Shown one piece after another: positions 26,362-34,638 of a stretch of DNA of 64,000 nucleotides. How positions within the stretch are numbered: the first letter of the stretch is position 1; each line of letters starts with the position of its first letter. This DNA comes from Acidimicrobiales bacterium. Lineage in GTDB: Bacteria > Actinomycetota > Acidimicrobiia > Acidimicrobiales > SHLQ01. A model generated the notes under the pieces. It made no database searches. It saw only the letters and a list, made by a program, of their open reading frames with translations, and had not been told where the DNA came from. A program made the translations under genes and the position numbers. Location: contig JAHDCX010000001.1 in assembly GCA_020629635.1 (NCBI GenBank), forward strand, positions 139,043-203,042, given 5' to 3'.

Positions 26362-26678
26362 GAAACTCAACCTACTCAGGGGGTGTGACACTATCCGGCG
26401 GGACTATCCGGCGGGTTTGGCGGCGCTGGCGTCGACGGCGCGATCCATCGTCGCCGGCCTCGACCTGGCCGAATACTGTCGGTCCGTCGGCGGATGCCGC
26501 ACCGGAGAGGCAAAGATCACGCCCGCTTCGACGTCGGTCCTGTGTGGCGAGGGGTCGGAAACGGAGAGGCTGAGCTTCTTGCGAGCTGCCAACTGCAGAC
26601 CGGCTGGCTGGACGTGACACGCCGAGGGTCACGGGCGAGACTCTGGATCGACAGCGACGCCCACGGCAGGAGGCCACG
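26362..26678. other. Intergenic region between HNH gene and ferritin-like gene
   Basis: This 317-bp gap lies between divergent genes. It holds a perfect tandem 13-bp repeat near the HNH start and an AGGAGG ribosome binding site at its right end. No RNA gene or convincing short gene is seen; small frames there lack the codon bias of real genes. Confidence 0.5.
26390..26415. repeat. Perfect tandem repeat, 2 x 13 bp
   Basis: The unit ACTATCCGGCGGG occurs at 26390-26402 and again immediately at 26403-26415, about 30 bp upstream of the HNH start codon. It may be a regulator site for that gene or a recent slippage duplication. Confidence 0.75.
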
Positions 26679-27119
26679 ATGACCACAGATGAGATCGACG
26701 AGACAGAGCTGATTGCGTCGCTCAACGACATCCTCGAGGCCGAGCTCTCGGGTGTGGTCCGCTACACGCACTACTCGCTTATGATCAGCGGTCCGCATCG
26801 GATCCCGCTCGTCGACTTCATGAAGGCGCAAGCGACCGAGTCGCTGGTGCACGCCCAGCAGGTGGGCGAGATCATCACGGGATTTGGTGGTCATGCGTCG
26901 ACGAAGATTGCGGAGATCGAAGAGACCCACCGTCACGACATCGAGCAGGTCTTGCAGGAGAGCCTGGCTCATGAGCTCAATGCTGTTCGGCTGTACCGGG
27001 CGCTTCTCGCCGTGGTGGACGGGCGTTCGGTGTTTCTCGAGGAGTTCGCTCGTTCACAGATCGCCGCAGAAGAAGAGCACCAGCTCGAGCTCCGAAAGAT
27101 GCTCCGCGACTTCGCCTGA
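26679..27119 (+). CDS. Ferritin-like (bacterioferritin-type) protein
   Basis: This 146-residue four-helix bundle protein starts after an AGGAGG site. Diiron-type residues are placed as in bacterioferritins: Glu in [14 protein letters not shown], the E-x2-H pair in [10 protein letters not shown], Glu in [14 protein letters not shown], and the E-E-x-H motif in AAEEEHQLE. Length is near the family norm of about 155. It should store iron or detoxify peroxide in the cytoplasm. No ferredoxin or Dps neighbour is present; it lies alone between two minus-strand genes. Confidence 0.88.
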   Translation: MTTDEIDETELIASLNDILEAELSGVVRYTHYSLMISGPHRIPLVDFMKAQATESLVHAQQVGEIITGFGGHASTKIAEIEETHRHDIEQVLQESLAHELNAVRLYRALLAVVDGRSVFLEEFARSQIAAEEEHQLELRKMLRDFA

Positions 27120-27217
27120 GCAGCGACAACGTCTGCTCGAAAAAGCCCGAGACGGTCATCGCTGGAGGCGGCTGCGAGTCGAGTCGGTTCAAGACATCCA
27201 GGAAGCCCGTCGTTGTG

Positions 27218-27940
27218 TCAGTCGCGCCGCGGCGGGAGTTCGATGCCGTCGGGTGGTGGGGCGTCGACCCATCGGTAGGTGATGTTGAATCGGTGGGAGT
27301 GGAAGCCTGCGGGGCTTTCGACGAAGTCGAAGTCGTGTTCCCAGTTTTGCGCCCAGAGGTGTTGCGAGATCAGGGTTGAGCGCCATCGGTTGACGAATCC
27401 TTCGGTGACGACGCCGTTTGCGATGGTCATGATGTAGTCGTCGCGGTCCATCCACGAAGCGAGGGCGAGCTCGACGTCGTGTTTGAATGTTGCGTACGTG
27501 TCGGGGTTGACCGGCGGTACGCATTGGTCCCAGAGCAGCCAATATTTGGCCCGCGGTCCGGTGGCGTCGGTCGGAGGTGGAAAAACCCCCGGTCGAAATC
27601 GAAGAAGTTCGTAGCGACGGCCCTTGCCACGCTCGTGGAGGAACAGTAACGCCGTCGAATACACCTGGTCGGGTACAAGCTCGCGCATGGTGTCGTAGAC
27701 GTCTTCGGATACGAGCTGTCCTTCGATGTAGCGGAATGGTTGTCGCCATTCGAGTTCGGTGACGCCAGCGGCGGAGAGGTCTTCGAAGATCGATGCGGAC
27801 CATGATTCGCCGTTGGCGATTGCGAGACTCCGGTATGGCTCGGGGAGGTCTCGAACGTAGAAGCGCGGCGGATCCATCGGTTCGATAGAGCCTTCGTCGT
27901 GCGGGGTGAAGTGAAGGAAGCCCGGTGGAAACCGTGACAT
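27218..27940 (-). CDS. Hypothetical protein, unrecognised
   Basis: The 240-residue product matches no family I recognise. It is rich in aromatic residues and Asp/Glu, has no signal peptide or membrane helix, and contains a Trp/Tyr-rich middle (RAKYWLLWDQCVPPVNPD) and a C-terminal FHSHRFNITYRWVDAPPP. Codon use is looser (more A/T-ending codons) than in flanking metabolic genes, which fits acquired DNA next to an IS element. The start at 27940 is a guess: an in-frame ATG at 27877 and one at 27997 are alternatives. Confidence 0.6.
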   Translation of the reverse strand: MSRFPPGFLHFTPHDEGSIEPMDPPRFYVRDLPEPYRSLAIANGESWSASIFEDLSAAGVTELEWRQPFRYIEGQLVSEDVYDTMRELVPDQVYSTALLFLHERGKGRRYELLRFRPGVFPPPTDATGPRAKYWLLWDQCVPPVNPDTYATFKHDVELALASWMDRDDYIMTIANGVVTEGFVNRWRSTLISQHLWAQNWEHDFDFVESPAGFHSHRFNITYRWVDAPPPDGIELPPRRD

Positions 27941-28274
27941 CTCGAACAGCCTTGATCCGTCACCGCGGAGAAAGGCAGCACTGTTGGGCGACCTCACCTA
28001 AGCGGGTCTCAGGTCGCCAGCCTCGATCTGGTCGAGATCAGATCAAGGAAATCTTGCACGTCCGAGCTTGACTGATTCTGTAGAAGTCGATCATCGACGA
28101 GGTTGGAACTGGCCGTGCAACCTGAGGAGGGACCGATCCAGAGAAACGGCATGGCGACGTTTTGCCAACGAGGATCTTGACCGGGTCGCCGCCGTCGGGA
28201 CGCATGGTGACGACCCGGTCAGTTTTGTGTCGGTGCCTGTGGTGTAGTGATCTTCGAGGAAGTCGACTGGCGGG
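27941..28274. other. Gap upstream of the IS30 element
   Basis: About 330 bp lie between the unknown gene and the left inverted repeat of the insertion sequence. I see no gene, RNA or repeat here. It should include the promoter of the minus-strand gene. Confidence 0.5.
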
Positions 28275-28304
28275 GACGGCCAGTTCCAACGGTCGGTGCA
28301 CGGT
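28275..28304 (+). repeat. IS30 left inverted repeat
   Basis: This terminal repeat pairs with the repeat at 29311-29340. Both share the core CGGCCAGTTC at the outer end and GTGCACGGT at the inner end. Confidence 0.8.
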
Positions 28305-28357
28305 TCCGGTCATGATGACCGGTGCTGTAACCACCACCGACCGTTGGAGATCCCATC

Positions 28358-29322
28358 ATGGCAGACGCGCTCACCGCGTCCGAACGCGAAGACATCCACA
28401 CGTTGCTCGTCGAGAACCCACGGGTGTCGTGGGCCGAGATCGGACGGAACCTCGACCGGCACCCAACAACGATCGCCCGAGAAGTCGCCCGCAACGGCGG
28501 CCGCACTGCGTATCGGTCAACCAAGGCTCAACAGCGTTGCGACCAGCAACGCCGACGACCCCGCCCGCGCCAACTCGAACCCGGTGCCCACACCGTGAAC
28601 GAATCATCGAAGAACTCGGATTGGGCAGGTCACCTTGGGCGATCCGCGCTGACCTGATCGCCCAAGGCCACACCGACGTTGCGTGTGTCGAAACGATCTA
28701 CCAAGCGATCTACGACCAGCGGCTCGGCCTGAAACCCACGGAGTGTCTCCGGACCCGGCGGCCACGACGACGACACCGCCAAAACCGCTGCCGCAACAAG
28801 CGTGGAGCCGGATTACCGAACATCACCGACCGCCCCGACATCATCGACAACCGGCGCGAGGTCGGGCATTGGGAAGCCGACCTGATCATCGGCGCCCATA
28901 ACCGGTCCGCGATGTTGTGGCTCACCGAACGCATCACCCGCTACGGGATCGGCGCCACCATGCCCGAAGGCTACGCAGCCGAACCAGTGCTGGCCGGGCT
29001 CGTCGAGGCATGCGAACAGATCCCTTCGCATCTGCTCCGCTCGGCCACGTTCGACCAGGGGTCTGAATGGGCCGAGTGGGCTCAGCTCGCCGACACGTAC
29101 GGGATCGATGTGTGGTTCTGTGACCCGCACTCGCCGTGGCAACGCGGTCAGATCGAGAACCAGAACCGGGCCTGGCGCTGGTGGTTCCCACGCGGCACCG
29201 ATCTCTCCAAAGCAACACCAGCCGAGGTCGACCATGCCGCCGGGATCATCAACGGGCAACGACGCCGAAACCTCGGCGGCCACTCACCCGCAGCCCTCTA
29301 TGCTGCCCTCACCGTGCACTGA
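28358..29322 (+). pseudogene. IS30 transposase, frame-split
   Basis: The N-terminal part (from ATG 28358; helix-turn-helix with SWAEIGRNLDRHPTTIAREV) and the C-terminal catalytic part lie in different frames. The second frame resumes with RERIIEELGLGRSPWAIRADL near 28594. The catalytic domain keeps the DDE residues (HWEADLIIG, TFDQGSEW, QRGQIENQNR). The shift is -1, between about 28575 and 28605, where a CACACC sequence could reflect a 2-bp insertion relative to CACC. No standard slippery heptamer is seen, so inactivation is likelier than programmed frameshifting. Confidence 0.8.
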
Positions 29323-29340
29323 CCACTAGAACTGGCCGAC
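29311..29340 (-). repeat. IS30 right inverted repeat
   Basis: This is the reverse-complement partner of 28275-28304, matching at 25 of 30 positions. It overlaps the last four codons of the transposase. Confidence 0.8.
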
Positions 29341-29590
29341 GGTGTCGGTGCCGGTGAAGCTCAAGGTGGTGCCCGCCGCCCGACAGTATGGCGGCTTCGG
29401 TGCCTTACATCCGGCGGTAGATGAAGTCGCGGCCTTGCCAGTCGACGAAGTCGGGGTCGCCGCAACACTCACTGATCGGAATCAGGTCGCCTGGTTCGAA
29501 TCGATGGAATGTTCGTCGACATGAACAAATAGAGGTCGTAACGTGGCCGGGCGCTTTGTATGAAATGCACGAGGGATGGAGTTGTAGCCA
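29341..29590. other. Gap downstream of IS30, upstream of the coiled-coil gene
   Basis: This 250-bp stretch has no complete gene. Its left part carries a minus-strand fragment with coding-like character (29405-29522). The right part must hold the promoter of the two-gene cluster; no clear -10 box is identified. Confidence 0.45.
29405..29522 (-). pseudogene. Possible remnant of a small gene
   Basis: Reading leftward, a frame ending at 29405 encodes FEPGDLIPISECCGDPDF followed by VDWQGRDFIYRRM, with G/C-rich third positions. It has no start in frame; an ATG at 29522 is one frame away, so a single frameshift would join them. It may be debris from the IS insertion. No family is recognised. Confidence 0.3.
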
Positions 29591-30850
29591 GTGGCAAAAC
29601 GAGGGGGTCTGCTCGCAGAAATTCAGCGGGCGCAGAAGAGAGCTGCTGCTGACGCTGCTCGTAGGCAACGAGAACAAGCCAGGGCACACGCTGCCGCTCA
29701 ACGCGACCTTGAGAGGGCGAGAAAGGCGGAGGAGCGAGCACGAATCCAGGTGGCCAAAGCTGCCGCAGCGGAGAAGAAACGTCTCGAGAAAGAGGCGCAG
29801 CAGGCTCACGTAGCTGCGATGCAGGCTGATGTCGCTGAGCGGAACGCTGCGCTCGAGGAGATCTACGGAGAGATCGATGGACTCCTTGCGGCCACCCTCG
29901 AAGTCGACGACTTCGTTGATCTGGAGTCACTGCGAGTGACTGCCCAGCATCCGGCCTTCGACCGAAGTGACCTTGAGATGCCAGTTCCGCCGCCGGCACC
30001 TGTTGAGGATCCTCCCGAACCGGTGTTTGAGGCGCCGATCGTCCCCACGATGACACTAGGTCGGAAGAAGAAGCAGGCCGCCGCTGATGAGGCGGCCCAA
30101 CAGGACTTCGAACGGCGACAACAGGAGTGGCGAGAGGCGTGTGCGTTGGCGGACTCTGAGCGAGAAAGGCTCTCGGCCGAGCGAAACACTCTTGAGGAAG
30201 AGCGCTTGGAGCAGCTTCAGGTTGCGAAGCGCGAATACGCAGAGGCGTGCGAGCTCCGTGAAGCCGAAGCGGCCAGTTCAAACGCCGACTTGGATCAACT
30301 CATTGCCAACCTCGGCTACGGGACTGCAGACGCGATCGAGGAGTACGTAGCAATCGTGGCTGCGAACTCGGTCTACCCAGACCACTTTCCCGTTGAGTAC
30401 GAAGCTTCGTTCGATCCGACGACGGCGGAGCTCCATCTCTCGCTCGTGATTCCACCTCCAGAGGCGCTTCCCACCACAAAGGGGTACAAGTACACCAAGT
30501 CGACGGACGAGATCACTTCAACAGAGCTTTCGCAGAAGGCGGTCAAGGACCGGTACAGCGGGGCAGTTCACCAGACTGCGTTGCGATCGATCCATGAGGT
30601 GTTTGAGTCTGACCGGCGTGGGCTGATCCAGACGATCGCGGTACAGGTAGGGACCTCTGCAGTGAGCCCGGCGACTGGGCTGTCGACCGATGTCATATTC
30701 GTTGCAGCGGGCGCCGCTCGTGATGCGTTCATGGAGCTCGATCTTTCTGCCGTCGTGCCCGCTGCAACGCTCGAACATCTCGGTGCGGCCGTTTCCAAGA
30801 ATCCGTACGGGCTCGTACCGATCAAGGAAGGCGGGGTCCGCAAAGCGTGA
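29591..30850 (+). CDS. Coiled-coil protein with a restriction-enzyme-like accessory domain
   Basis: The 419-residue protein starts at a GTG. Residues 1-100 and about 165-245 are Ala/Glu/Arg-rich coiled coils, separated by a Pro/Glu linker. The C-terminal domain (about 250-410) has the pattern YEASFDPTTAELHLSLVIP, KGYKYTKSTDEITSTELSQK and a helix with HQTALRSIHEVFESDR. As I recall, a similar block stands before the Mrr-type nuclease domain in some restriction-system proteins; here the protein ends without any nuclease domain. Its stop overlaps the next gene's start by 4 nt, so it is made together with the GIY-YIG protein. No signal peptide or membrane helix is seen. Its role is unknown; a sensor or scaffold for the nuclease partner is my inference. 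Confidence 0.75.
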   Translation: MAKRGGLLAEIQRAQKRAAADAARRQREQARAHAAAQRDLERARKAEERARIQVAKAAAAEKKRLEKEAQQAHVAAMQADVAERNAALEEIYGEIDGLLAATLEVDDFVDLESLRVTAQHPAFDRSDLEMPVPPPAPVEDPPEPVFEAPIVPTMTLGRKKKQAAADEAAQQDFERRQQEWREACALADSERERLSAERNTLEEERLEQLQVAKREYAEACELREAEAASSNADLDQLIANLGYGTADAIEEYVAIVAANSVYPDHFPVEYEASFDPTTAELHLSLVIPPPEALPTTKGYKYTKSTDEITSTELSQKAVKDRYSGAVHQTALRSIHEVFESDRRGLIQTIAVQVGTSAVSPATGLSTDVIFVAAGAARDAFMELDLSAVVPAATLEHLGAAVSKNPYGLVPIKEGGVRKA

Positions 30851-32145
30851 GCGATACAGATCCTGTCTTCAACCCGCCGCCCGGCTGGCCAGCCCCTCCG
30901 GACGGCTGGAAGCCGCCGCCTGGGTGGAGCCCGGACCCGAGTTGGCCCGCCGCACCGGAAGGATGGCAACTTTGGATCACGCCGGTGTCCGACTACGGCG
31001 TAGTTACCGCTGAAGCACCCTCCGCGTCCGTGCCATCGACGAGTGAGGGGCCGGACGACGAGACCGTAGCTGCCCTTCAACGTGAGCTCGAAGATCTGCG
31101 GCGCCAATTGGACGATGCGATTGTGCACGTCAATCTTGACGACGACCATGTCCTTCAGGCTGTAGGGATCTACCGCTACCACCATCCGCTCGAGCATGCG
31201 GCTAGCTACAAGGACCGACTGAAGCTCATCAACGACCAGGTTTCTGCGTTGGTGAAGTCGAAACAAGCGATTGAGCGATCGAGCATGTTCACGTTCGACA
31301 ATTCCCTCGCAAAGGGTCGAAAGATGACCGATGACCTCTCGAAGTTGATGCTCCGTGCTTACAACGCCGAAGTTGACGCCAGCATCCGTTCGCTCAAAGC
31401 GGGAAATGTCGTCACAGCCAAGAAGCGCATCGAAGCCTCACGTGCGAACATCGCCAAGTTGGGACGGATGATGGAGATGCGCATCAGCGACGAGTTCCAT
31501 TCGCTTCGCCTCAAGGAAGTTGAGCTCACCGCGGACTTCCAGATGAAGAAGCAAGAAGAGCGGGAGGCCGAGCGAGAAGAGCGCGCCCGGCTGCGTGAGG
31601 AGAAGCAGGTCCAAGAGGAGTTGGCACGGCAGCGAGAGGCGCTCGACAAGGAACAAAGCCATCTCCAGCAAGCGTTGGCAGGGCTGGCTGAGACGGGTGA
31701 AACAGATCCGTTGCTGGAGGCTCGCCTGAAGGAAGTCGCAGATGCGATAGCGCACAACGACTTTCGCGCAGCAAATGTGCGAGCAGGATACGTTTACGTG
31801 ATCTCCAACCGAGGAGCGTTCGGTGAGGGCGTAGTGAAGATCGGCCTAACGCGACGTCTTGAACCGCGGGAACGTATCGCCGAGTTGAGCGGAGCGTCGG
31901 TCCCATTCCGATTTGATGTCCATGCGCTCTTCTTCACCGAAGATGCTGTTGGCCTCGAAGCAGAGCTCCACGAGCACTTTGCAATGCAGCGACTCAATCA
32001 TGCGAACCACCGCAAAGAATTCTTCTTCGCAACGCCCGAAGAAGTTCGCAGCGTCCTGATGGACAAGGTCGGCAGTCTTCTCGAGTTCGTCGAGCACGCC
32101 GACGCAACCGAGTACTTCCAGTCCGTTGGCTCCTGGCCGGATTGA
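30847..32145 (+). CDS. DUF4041-type protein with GIY-YIG (T5orf172/MUG113) nuclease domain
   Basis: The 432-residue protein starts at a GTG within GTGA, overlapping the previous stop. Residues 5-43 are a Trp/Pro-repeat segment (GWPAPPDGWKPPPGW and SWPAAPEGWQLW) common at actinobacterial N-termini. Residues about 95-275 form a long helical/coiled-coil DUF4041-like region. Residues 313-400 form a GIY-YIG-type fold: YVYVIS, VVKIGLTRR, an Arg-rich turn and LEAELHEHFAMQRLN with the expected catalytic Glu371, then KEFFF. It should be a DNA nuclease or nicking protein. Codon use is looser than in core genes, which fits horizontal transfer. Similar proteins occur in phage and defence-island contexts. 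Confidence 0.82.
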   Translation: MSDTDPVFNPPPGWPAPPDGWKPPPGWSPDPSWPAAPEGWQLWITPVSDYGVVTAEAPSASVPSTSEGPDDETVAALQRELEDLRRQLDDAIVHVNLDDDHVLQAVGIYRYHHPLEHAASYKDRLKLINDQVSALVKSKQAIERSSMFTFDNSLAKGRKMTDDLSKLMLRAYNAEVDASIRSLKAGNVVTAKKRIEASRANIAKLGRMMEMRISDEFHSLRLKEVELTADFQMKKQEEREAEREERARLREEKQVQEELARQREALDKEQSHLQQALAGLAETGETDPLLEARLKEVADAIAHNDFRAANVRAGYVYVISNRGAFGEGVVKIGLTRRLEPRERIAELSGASVPFRFDVHALFFTEDAVGLEAELHEHFAMQRLNHANHRKEFFFATPEEVRSVLMDKVGSLLEFVEHADATEYFQSVGSWPD

Positions 32146-32419
32146 GACTCTCGCCCGACGTGCCAGTCCGCAGCAATCGCGGGATCGCCCGTACGGGAGG
32201 ACACTTCTTTACCAATCGAGGATCTCCTCTCCCAGCTGCGCCGGCGGCCATGGCGCACGGCCCGCGCGTGAGGTGCATCCCTTCGATATGAGGCCTGCCG
32301 CCAATTGCACGGGTTCTAGAGGTCGTTGTCTCTAGGCCCCGCAGGGGGCTCAGTGTTCTCGTTCTCCAAGCGTGATTGATCGTGTCGCATGCTCGACGCT
32401 GAGCTATGAGTAGCAACCC
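32146..32419. other. Gap between convergent accessory genes
   Basis: About 270 bp separate the GIY-YIG gene and the convergent small membrane genes. A 10-bp palindrome (CCCGTACGGG, near 32188-32197) lies shortly after the stop, and a short CCCC/GGGG stem lies near 32340. No gene or RNA is recognised. Confidence 0.4.
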
Positions 32420-32782
32420 CTACTCCGGCTGGTAGTCCACACCCTCCATCAGTCGGCTGCGCCGGGTTCCCATCGCCGGGACTGCAGGTGGAGCCTCATA
32501 GTCGTCGGGGCATGGTTCGTAGGTGGCGCCCTTGACGATGTCTTCGGCGAATCCGTAGAGCAGCGGGAGGGCGCCGGCGGCGACGCCTCCGGTGTTGTTG
32601 ATGCTCTGGAGGCCGGGGGCGATGGCTTCGGTGTCGCCCTTGATCTTCCACACGAGCTCGGCGCACTCCTCCAGCAGCGTGGCAATGCGGCCGAGTTGGC
32701 TGCCGAGCACGCAGGGGAAGAAGGCCAGCCCTGCGATGAGCAGGGTGATGGCGATGACGGAAAGCGTGACGAGTGTGGTCAT
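32420..32782 (-). CDS. Small membrane-anchored protein, unknown
   Basis: The 120-residue product has one N-terminal transmembrane helix (about residues 5-27), a short helical soluble part rich in Glu and Lys, a second weakly hydrophobic Gly-rich stretch and an acidic Pro-rich tail. Its ATG overlaps the stop of the upstream 95-residue gene by 4 nt, so they are cotranslated. No family is recognised. Confidence 0.7.
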   Translation of the reverse strand: MTTLVTLSVIAITLLIAGLAFFPCVLGSQLGRIATLLEECAELVWKIKGDTEAIAPGLQSINNTGGVAAGALPLLYGFAEDIVKGATYEPCPDDYEAPPAVPAMGTRRSRLMEGVDYQPE

Positions 32783-33066
32783 GAGCGCACCTTCTCCAGC
32801 ACACGGCCCAAGAACAGGTGATGGTTCAGGCCTTCGTTCAACACACCCTCGACTCCGAGGGCCGTTTCACCGATGAGCTTCGTGTCGTCGGTGTTGGCGG
32901 CCGCCGCTTCCAGCGTGGCCTTGATGGTCGTGACCCGCTGTTCGATCGTGCGAAGGAACACCACCAGCAGCGACAACAAGGCCACCACGGCGACGATCAC
33001 CACGAACCCGAGGACGATGGCGATCCACCACAGCTCCTCGTTCCGGTCGGTCAATGCAAGCAGCAT
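32779..33066 (-). CDS. Small membrane-anchored coiled-coil protein, unknown
   Basis: The 95-residue product has one strong transmembrane helix (about residues 13-38, WIAIVLGFVVIVAVVALLSL) followed by an amphipathic helical region (TIEQRVTTIKATLEAAAANT). Topology resembles the next protein, with a membrane anchor and a helical cytoplasmic part. It overlaps its downstream neighbour and is one base from its upstream neighbour, so the set is one operon. Function is unknown. Confidence 0.72.
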   Translation of the reverse strand: MLLALTDRNEELWWIAIVLGFVVIVAVVALLSLLVVFLRTIEQRVTTIKATLEAAAANTDDTKLIGETALGVEGVLNEGLNHHLFLGRVLEKVRS

Positions 33067-33067
33067 G

Positions 33068-33256
33068 TCAGCCCCCCAACTTGGCTCGACCCCGAGTCAG
33101 CCCATCGGTGATCGCACTCGCCGAGTCGATCGTCGTCTGCAACCCGGCCAACGCCAAGGTGTTCGTCACCGATTGCTCGAGTGACGCATTGATGTCGGCG
33201 GCCCGGTGCCCGATCGAACGGGCCAGCATGAGGATCGGCTCGACAGCGACCCTCAA
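33068..33256 (-). CDS. Very small helical protein at the head of the membrane-protein operon
   Basis: A frame of 62 codons from TTG 33256 (behind GGAG), or 53 residues from ATG 33229, ends one base before the next gene. The product is a soluble-looking Ala/Ser/Thr-rich helix (LARSIGHRAADINASLEQSV). High G/C at third positions and tight spacing support a real gene, but the length makes this uncertain. Confidence 0.45.
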   Translation of the reverse strand: MRVAVEPILMLARSIGHRAADINASLEQSVTNTLALAGLQTTIDSASAITDGLTRGRAKLGG

Positions 33257-33469
33257 AGAAATCTCCAGAAATCGTGTAGGCCGTGCCGAACCTGCCTCGG
33301 CGAGAACTGCAGACCAGGCGAAGGGTCGCATCCAGAGACCTCGGCGAGCAGGTCGGCCCGGCAGGAAGGTCGGATCTGCAATCCGCCTCCGCGTTGCACG
33401 ACGCCGGACTCTGCGGCCGGGGTTGTCGACAAGTCGTCGAACAGCATCCTGTTCCACACAGCTGATCGG

Positions 33470-33475
33470 TAGCCT
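33470..33475 (+). promoter_or_regulatory. -10 box TAGCCT, leaderless promoter for mrp
   Basis: TAGCCT lies 7 nt before the ATG at 33483. No ribosome binding site is seen, consistent with a leaderless message. Confidence 0.5.
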
Positions 33476-33482
33476 CAGCGTC

Positions 33483-34625
33483 ATGTCCATCACCGAAGAG
33501 CAGGTCATCGAGGCGCTGCGTCCGGTCGAGGATCCCGAGCTGTTTCGCAGCATCGTCGATCTCGGCATGGTCAAGTCCGTCGCCATCGCCGGCACTGCCG
33601 TCGATGTCCAGATCGCCCTCACGATCGCCGGTTGTCCGCTCCGCAACGAGATCCAGACCCGAGTCTCCGAGGCGATCGGTGCGCTCGGTGCCACAGCGTC
33701 GGTCGACTTCACCGTGATGAACGACGAGGAGCGAGCCAAGGTCCGTGAGTTGGTTCACGGCAACCCTGGCGCCACCGCCGGAAGCCAAGCCGCACACGGT
33801 CACGCCGAAGGACGAGCGATCCCGTTCGCGGATGCCGACAGCCGCACCCGCGTGCTGCTCATCGCGTCGGGCAAGGGCGGCGTCGGCAAGAGCTCGGTCA
33901 CCACCAACCTCGCCATCGCCCTCGGCCAGCGTGGCAAGTCCATCGCCCTCGTCGATGCCGACGTGTGGGGCTTCTCCATTCCGCGCATGCTCGGCATTCA
34001 GCAAGCGCCGACGGTGATCGACGACATGTTGATCCCGCCGGAGACCCATGGGGTCCGGGCGATCTCGATGGGCTTCTTCGCCGAAGAGGACCAGCCGGTC
34101 ATCTGGCGTGGCCCGATGCTCCACAAAGCGCTCGAGCAGTTTCTCACCGACGTCTACTGGAACGACCCCGACTATCTCCTCATCGATCTGCCTCCAGGCA
34201 CTGGGGACATCTCGCTTTCGCTCGCCCAGTTCCTTCCGCGCAGCGAGCTGTACGTCGTGACCACGCCGCAACCCGCAGCCCAGCGGGTTGCCCAGCGTGC
34301 GGCCTTCATGGCAGAGAAGGTCAACCTGACGGTCCGCGGCGTCATCGAGAACATGAGCTGGTTCACCGGCGACGACGGCAAGAAGTACTACCTCTTCGGT
34401 GCCGGCGGCGGGCAGGATCTCGCCGACCGTCTCGAGGTGCCGCTCATCGGGAATGTGCCGCTCGTTCCCGAGTTGAGGGAAGGGTCCGACGCTGGCAAGC
34501 CCATCGTTGCGATGGCCCCCGAAAGCGAAGCCGGTCAGGTTTTCGCCGCCATGGCCGAGAAGATCGACGTGGAGATGGCGCCCAAGCAGCGCTACACCTC
34601 CAAACTCAACCTCCTGAATGGATGA
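33483..34625 (+). CDS. mrp: Mrp/NBP35-family iron-sulfur carrier ATPase
   Basis: The 380-residue cytoplasmic protein has an N-terminal MIP18/DUF59 domain (about 1-85) and a P-loop ATPase with the deviant Walker A GKGGVGKSSVTTNLA, the switch region DADVWGFSIPRM and the DLPPGTGDISLSLAQFLP motif of the Mrp/ApbC group. It binds and delivers Fe-S clusters. The conserved CxxC of some Mrp proteins is not seen in the C-terminal part, which is common in actinobacterial members. It is the first gene of a block with DUF3107 and the two ArsA-like ATPases. Confidence 0.93.
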   Translation: MSITEEQVIEALRPVEDPELFRSIVDLGMVKSVAIAGTAVDVQIALTIAGCPLRNEIQTRVSEAIGALGATASVDFTVMNDEERAKVRELVHGNPGATAGSQAAHGHAEGRAIPFADADSRTRVLLIASGKGGVGKSSVTTNLAIALGQRGKSIALVDADVWGFSIPRMLGIQQAPTVIDDMLIPPETHGVRAISMGFFAEEDQPVIWRGPMLHKALEQFLTDVYWNDPDYLLIDLPPGTGDISLSLAQFLPRSELYVVTTPQPAAQRVAQRAAFMAEKVNLTVRGVIENMSWFTGDDGKKYYLFGAGGGQDLADRLEVPLIGNVPLVPELREGSDAGKPIVAMAPESEAGQVFAAMAEKIDVEMAPKQRYTSKLNLLNG

Positions 34626-34638
34626 ACGGAGAAGCCTG

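Larger units (their letters stand above)
28275..29340 (+). mobile_element. IS30-family insertion sequence
   Basis: An element of about 1066 bp is bounded by imperfect 30-bp inverted repeats that match at 25 of 30 positions, and contains a DDE transposase reading rightward that is split into two frames. Length and terminal repeat placement, with the right repeat overlapping the 3' end of the transposase, fit IS30. No clear target-site duplication can be fixed; two G residues flank both sides if the ends are as given. Confidence 0.85.
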
